In this document: in pieces, positions 5,551 through 8,035 of the stretch | How the letters are laid out: every line of letters begins with the position of its first letter | Position numbering within the stretch: the first letter of the stretch is position 1 | Assembly (NCBI GenBank): GCA_902472315.1 | Contig: CABRNM010000053.1 | Coordinates: 1-8,035 of the forward strand | Reading direction: 5' to 3' | DNA length: 8,035 nucleotides | DNA from: an uncultured Collinsella sp. | GTDB lineage: Bacteria; Actinomycetota; Coriobacteriia; Coriobacteriales; Coriobacteriaceae | Notes under the pieces: model-generated | Seen by the model: only the letters and a program-made list of their open reading frames with translations | Database searches by the model: none | What the model was told of the DNA's origin: nothing | Position numbers and translations under genes: made by a program

Positions 5551-7647
5551 ATGGCAGACGCTAAGGATTTCCTGTTTGAGATCGGTACGGAGGAAATGCC
5601 CTCTGCACCGCTGAACAATGCCGTCAAGCAGCTTGGCACCATGATCGCCAAGGGTCTCGACGAGGCCGGTCTGGCCCACGGCGAGGTCCGCGTGATCTCG
5701 AGCCCGCGTCGCCTGACTGCACTCGTTGCCGACGTCGCCACCGCGACCGATGAGGTTCACGAGGTCAAGCGTGGCCCCGCGGCCAACATTGCCTTCGATG
5801 CTGACGGTAACGCCACCAAGGCCGCCCAGGGCTTTGCCCGCAAGTGCGGTGTGGCTGCCGAGGATCTGGTCCGTCGCGAGGACACCGACGGCCGTGAGTA
5901 CGTCTTTGCCGAGAAGAACATCCCTTCCGCCCCGGCCACCCCGATCCTGACGGCCCTGTGCGAGAAGACTATCGCTGGCCTGCAGTGGCCCAACTACCGC
6001 AGCCAGCGCTGGGGTCACGAGCATGCGACCTTTGTTCGTCCGGTCCGCTGGATCTGCTGCCTTCTGGGCGAGGACGTTGTGCCCGTGTCGTTTGCCGACG
6101 TGACGAGTGGCAACACCACGCGTGGTCATCGCGTGCTTGGCCCCGGTGACCATGTGGTCGCCAGCCCCGCCGTCTACGAGCAGGTGCTCGAGGACGCCGG
6201 CGTGCTTTCTGCCGAGCGCCGTCGCGAGGCCATCCTTGCCGGTATCGCCGAGGTCGAGGCTGCCCGTCCCGGCTGCCATGTCGATACGCCCAAGAAGGTC
6301 TTTGAGGAGGTCATCAACCTCTGCGAGTGGCCGACGGTGCTCGTCGGTACCTTCGATGAGGAGTTCCTCAAGGTCCCGCACGAGATCATCTGCGAGTCCA
6401 TGCTCACCAACCAGCGCTACTTCCCGATCTATGACGGCGAGGGCAAGCTCACGCGTGAGTTCGTGGTCGTCTCCAACAGCAAGCCCGAGAACGCCGAGCG
6501 CGTGATCGACGGCAACGAGCGCGTTGTGCGTGCCCGTCTGGACGATGCCAAGTTCTTCTACGAGGAGGACCTGAAGATCTCCCTCGACGAGTTCCGCGAG
6601 CGTCTGGCCAAGGTCGCCTTCCAGGAGAAGCTCGGTAGCGTGCTCGCCAAGTCCGATCGCATTGAGCAGCTCGCGCTTGCCATCGCTCGCGAGGCCCATC
6701 TGGGCGCCCACCTGGCCGCCGATGCCGCTCGCGCCGCGCACCTGTGCAAGGCCGACTTGGTATCCAACGCCGTCGTCGAGTTCACGAGCCAGCAGGGCGT
6801 GATGGGCGGTTACTACGCCACCGCGATGGGGGAGAACGACGAGGTCGCCCACGCCATTCGCGATCATTATCGTCCCCGCTTTGCCGGTGACGAGCTGCCC
6901 GAGGGCACCGCTGGCTGCATCGTGGCCTGCGCCGACAAGCTCGATACCATCGCCGGTATCTTTGCCATTGGCGAGCCCCCGACCGGCTCCTCCGACCCCT
7001 ACGCGCTGCGTCGTGCCGCTATCGGCATCATCAACATCCTGCGCGACCGTCTGCCGATCGACCCCACATCGCTCATCGACTTCGCCCTCGAGCGCTATAG
7101 CGAGCAGGGCATTGAGTTCGACGCCGCCGAGGTCGCCCAGCAGGTTCGCGACTTCTTCCATGGCCGCCTGGTGAGCATGGCCCGCGACGAAAAGATCCCG
7201 GCCGATACCGTTGCCGCCGTCTCTGCAGTGCACATCATCGCCCCGTCCGTCTTCTTCGCCCGCTGCGCCGCCCTCGACGAGGCCCGCAAGAACGATGCCG
7301 AGACCTTTGACAACCTGGCGACCGCCTATGCCCGTGCCGCGCATATCTCCAAGCCCGAGCTGGGCGCGAAGTACGACCGCAGCCTGATGGGCGAGGCCGA
7401 GCTCGCGCTTGCCGATGCCTCCGAGGCTGCTCAGACTGCTGTCGATGCTGCCCTTGCTGCCGAGGATTACCCGGCCGCATTTGCCGCCCTTGCCGCCCTG
7501 CGCGCCCCCATCGACCGCTTCTTCGACGAGGTCATGGTCATGGACAAGGACGAGCAGCTCCGCGATAATCGCCTTAAGCTGCTCAACCGCTTCGAGGCCG
7601 TTTTCTCCGGCATTGCCAACATCGGTGAGCTTGCCCGCAAAAAGTAA
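5551..7647 (+). CDS. glyS: Glycyl-tRNA synthetase beta subunit
   Basis: GlyS is the tRNA-binding beta chain that completes the alpha2beta2 synthetase. The 698 residues match the family's usual 680-700. The N-terminus FLFEIGTEEMPSAPL (7-21) and SPRRLTALVADVA (51-63) are hallmarks. GPAANIAFDADGNATKAAQGFARKCG lies at 75-100 and ATFVRPVRWI at 159-168. HEIICESMLTNQRYFPI (277-293) and RVVRARLDDAKFFYEEDL (324-341) follow. The HD-like region contains CKADLVSNAVVEFTSQQGVMG (399-419) and ADKLDTIAGIFAIG (461-474), then SSDPYALRRAAIGI (480-493). The last 130 or so residues form the DALR-type anticodon-binding domain. ATG at 5551 lies 3 bases after the glyQ stop, with GAGGTGG at 5536-5542 as ribosome site, so coupled and equal synthesis is likely. 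Glu/Asp/Ala-rich codons are nearly all C/G-ended, suggesting high expression. Confidence 0.97.
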   Translation: MADAKDFLFEIGTEEMPSAPLNNAVKQLGTMIAKGLDEAGLAHGEVRVISSPRRLTALVADVATATDEVHEVKRGPAANIAFDADGNATKAAQGFARKCGVAAEDLVRREDTDGREYVFAEKNIPSAPATPILTALCEKTIAGLQWPNYRSQRWGHEHATFVRPVRWICCLLGEDVVPVSFADVTSGNTTRGHRVLGPGDHVVASPAVYEQVLEDAGVLSAERRREAILAGIAEVEAARPGCHVDTPKKVFEEVINLCEWPTVLVGTFDEEFLKVPHEIICESMLTNQRYFPIYDGEGKLTREFVVVSNSKPENAERVIDGNERVVRARLDDAKFFYEEDLKISLDEFRERLAKVAFQEKLGSVLAKSDRIEQLALAIAREAHLGAHLAADAARAAHLCKADLVSNAVVEFTSQQGVMGGYYATAMGENDEVAHAIRDHYRPRFAGDELPEGTAGCIVACADKLDTIAGIFAIGEPPTGSSDPYALRRAAIGIINILRDRLPIDPTSLIDFALERYSEQGIEFDAAEVAQQVRDFFHGRLVSMARDEKIPADTVAAVSAVHIIAPSVFFARCAALDEARKNDAETFDNLATAYARAAHISKPELGAKYDRSLMGEAELALADASEAAQTAVDAALAAEDYPAAFAALAALRAPIDRFFDEVMVMDKDEQLRDNRLKLLNRFEAVFSGIANIGELARKK

Positions 7648-7654
7648 GCCAGCC

Positions 7655-7668
7655 TGCGCGTAAGCGCA
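7655..7668 (+). other. GUAA-tetraloop hairpin between glyS and ppsR
   Basis: TGCGC at 7655-7659 pairs with GCGCA at 7664-7668 around GTAA, a GNRA-type tetraloop closed by C-G. It occupies the 34-base gap just after the glyS stop and ends 2 bases before the A-rich ribosome site of ppsR. There is no T tract, so it is not an intrinsic terminator. Confidence 0.35.
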
Positions 7669-7681
7669 AAAGGAGCCCCGC

Positions 7682-8035
7682 ATGGATTGCCCGGTCACCG
7701 CTCGTCCCACCGTTATCGTTATCTCCGACTCGCTCGGCGATACCGCTTGTGAGGTGGTGCTTGCGGCGTCCGGGCAATTTGATGAAGGGGCTTTTCGCGT
7801 TTTACGTCTGCCCAAGGTGACTTCCGTGGAGCAGGTCAAGTCATTTGTGGGGCCGCGCGTCGATGCCGACCATCGCGATATTGCCGTGTTTCACACCATT
7901 GTCGATCCAGCGCTTCGCGCCCGCGTGCTCGATTACCTGGGTATGCTGCATATCCGTTCGGTCGACCTGATCGGCCCGACGCTCGCCGTGCTGTCGTCGC
8001 TCATCGGTGTGTCGCCAAAGGGCGACGACAGCAGA
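7682..8035 (+). CDS. ppsR: PEP synthase / pyruvate phosphate dikinase regulatory protein (partial, cut by window edge)
   Basis: Members of this family (DUF299, kinase-PPPase) both phosphorylate, using ADP, and dephosphorylate, using phosphate, a Thr on PEP synthase or pyruvate phosphate dikinase, switching PEP formation off and on. The first 118 codons are present; the usual length is about 270. ISDSLGDTACEVVLAA at 14-29 matches the family's N-terminal SDSTGETAE motif, with Leu in place of the first Thr. FRVLRLPKVTSVEQV, then VFHTIVDPALRARV and VDLIGPTLAVLSSLIGVSP, follow the family pattern of the N-terminal half. The P-loop region expected later is beyond the edge. ATG at 7682 has AGGAG at 7671-7675 with 6 bases of spacing. 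In B. subtilis the homologue yqfL also lies just downstream of glyQ-glyS. Whether the target is PpdK or PpsA cannot be told here. Confidence 0.88.
   Translation, partial: MDCPVTARPTVIVISDSLGDTACEVVLAASGQFDEGAFRVLRLPKVTSVEQVKSFVGPRVDADHRDIAVFHTIVDPALRARVLDYLGMLHIRSVDLIGPTLAVLSSLIGVSPKGDDSR

Noticed and set aside
4645..7839. A 1064-codon open frame on the minus strand as a giant protein gene
   Set aside because: It lies in codon register opposite glyQ and glyS, which are unmistakable. Its openness follows from their avoidance of TTA, CTA and TCA, and its translation is repetitive Gly/Ala/Val/Asp text without domain features.

Overview
This window is ordinary core-genome DNA from a GC-rich bacterium. 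The best fit is Coriobacteriia (Actinomycetota), probably a Collinsella-like gut species. I infer this from overall protein similarity, from strong C/G preference at third codon positions, from S16 with an Ala/Glu/Lys-rich tail, and from a two-subunit (alpha2beta2) glycyl-tRNA synthetase, where Mycobacterium and Streptomyces use a single-chain enzyme. The assignment is recognition from memory and has not been searched.

Layout: (1) Positions 1-50 are probably the last codons of an upstream + strand gene. rsfS (ribosomal silencing factor) follows and ends in tandem stops and a strong intrinsic terminator at 576-619. (2) dinB (DNA polymerase IV) runs on the minus strand, convergent with rsfS. 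(3) About 200 bases between dinB and rpsP form a divergent promoter region. It has a possible -10 for dinB and two candidate promoters for the rightward operon. (4) A tight translation/ribosome-maturation operon follows: rpsP (S16), khpA (KH-domain RNA chaperone), rimM (30S maturation), trmD (tRNA m1G37 methyltransferase) and lepB (signal peptidase I), with gaps of 2-10 bases. (5) After 59 bases come glyQ and glyS, the alpha and beta subunits of glycyl-tRNA synthetase. After another 34 bases comes the 5' part of ppsR, the kinase/phosphorylase that controls PEP synthase or pyruvate phosphate dikinase. The window edge cuts ppsR.

The genes share a growth theme. S16, RimM and KhpA serve small-subunit assembly and RNA handling, TrmD keeps the reading frame, GlyRS charges tRNA-Gly, LepB matures exported proteins, and RsfS silences 50S subunits in starvation. 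DinB is the outlier (translesion synthesis).

I found no mobile element, CRISPR array, tRNA/rRNA gene, phage gene or undescribed multi-gene system, and no non-coding stretch longer than about 300 bases. The points worth a second look are smaller: rplS is absent from its usual slot between trmD and lepB; TrmD appears to carry Glu at its catalytic-Asp position plus a longer linker; rpsP, khpA and rimM all use non-ATG starts; GlyQ has a cysteine quartet; and there are small hairpins in two intergenic gaps.
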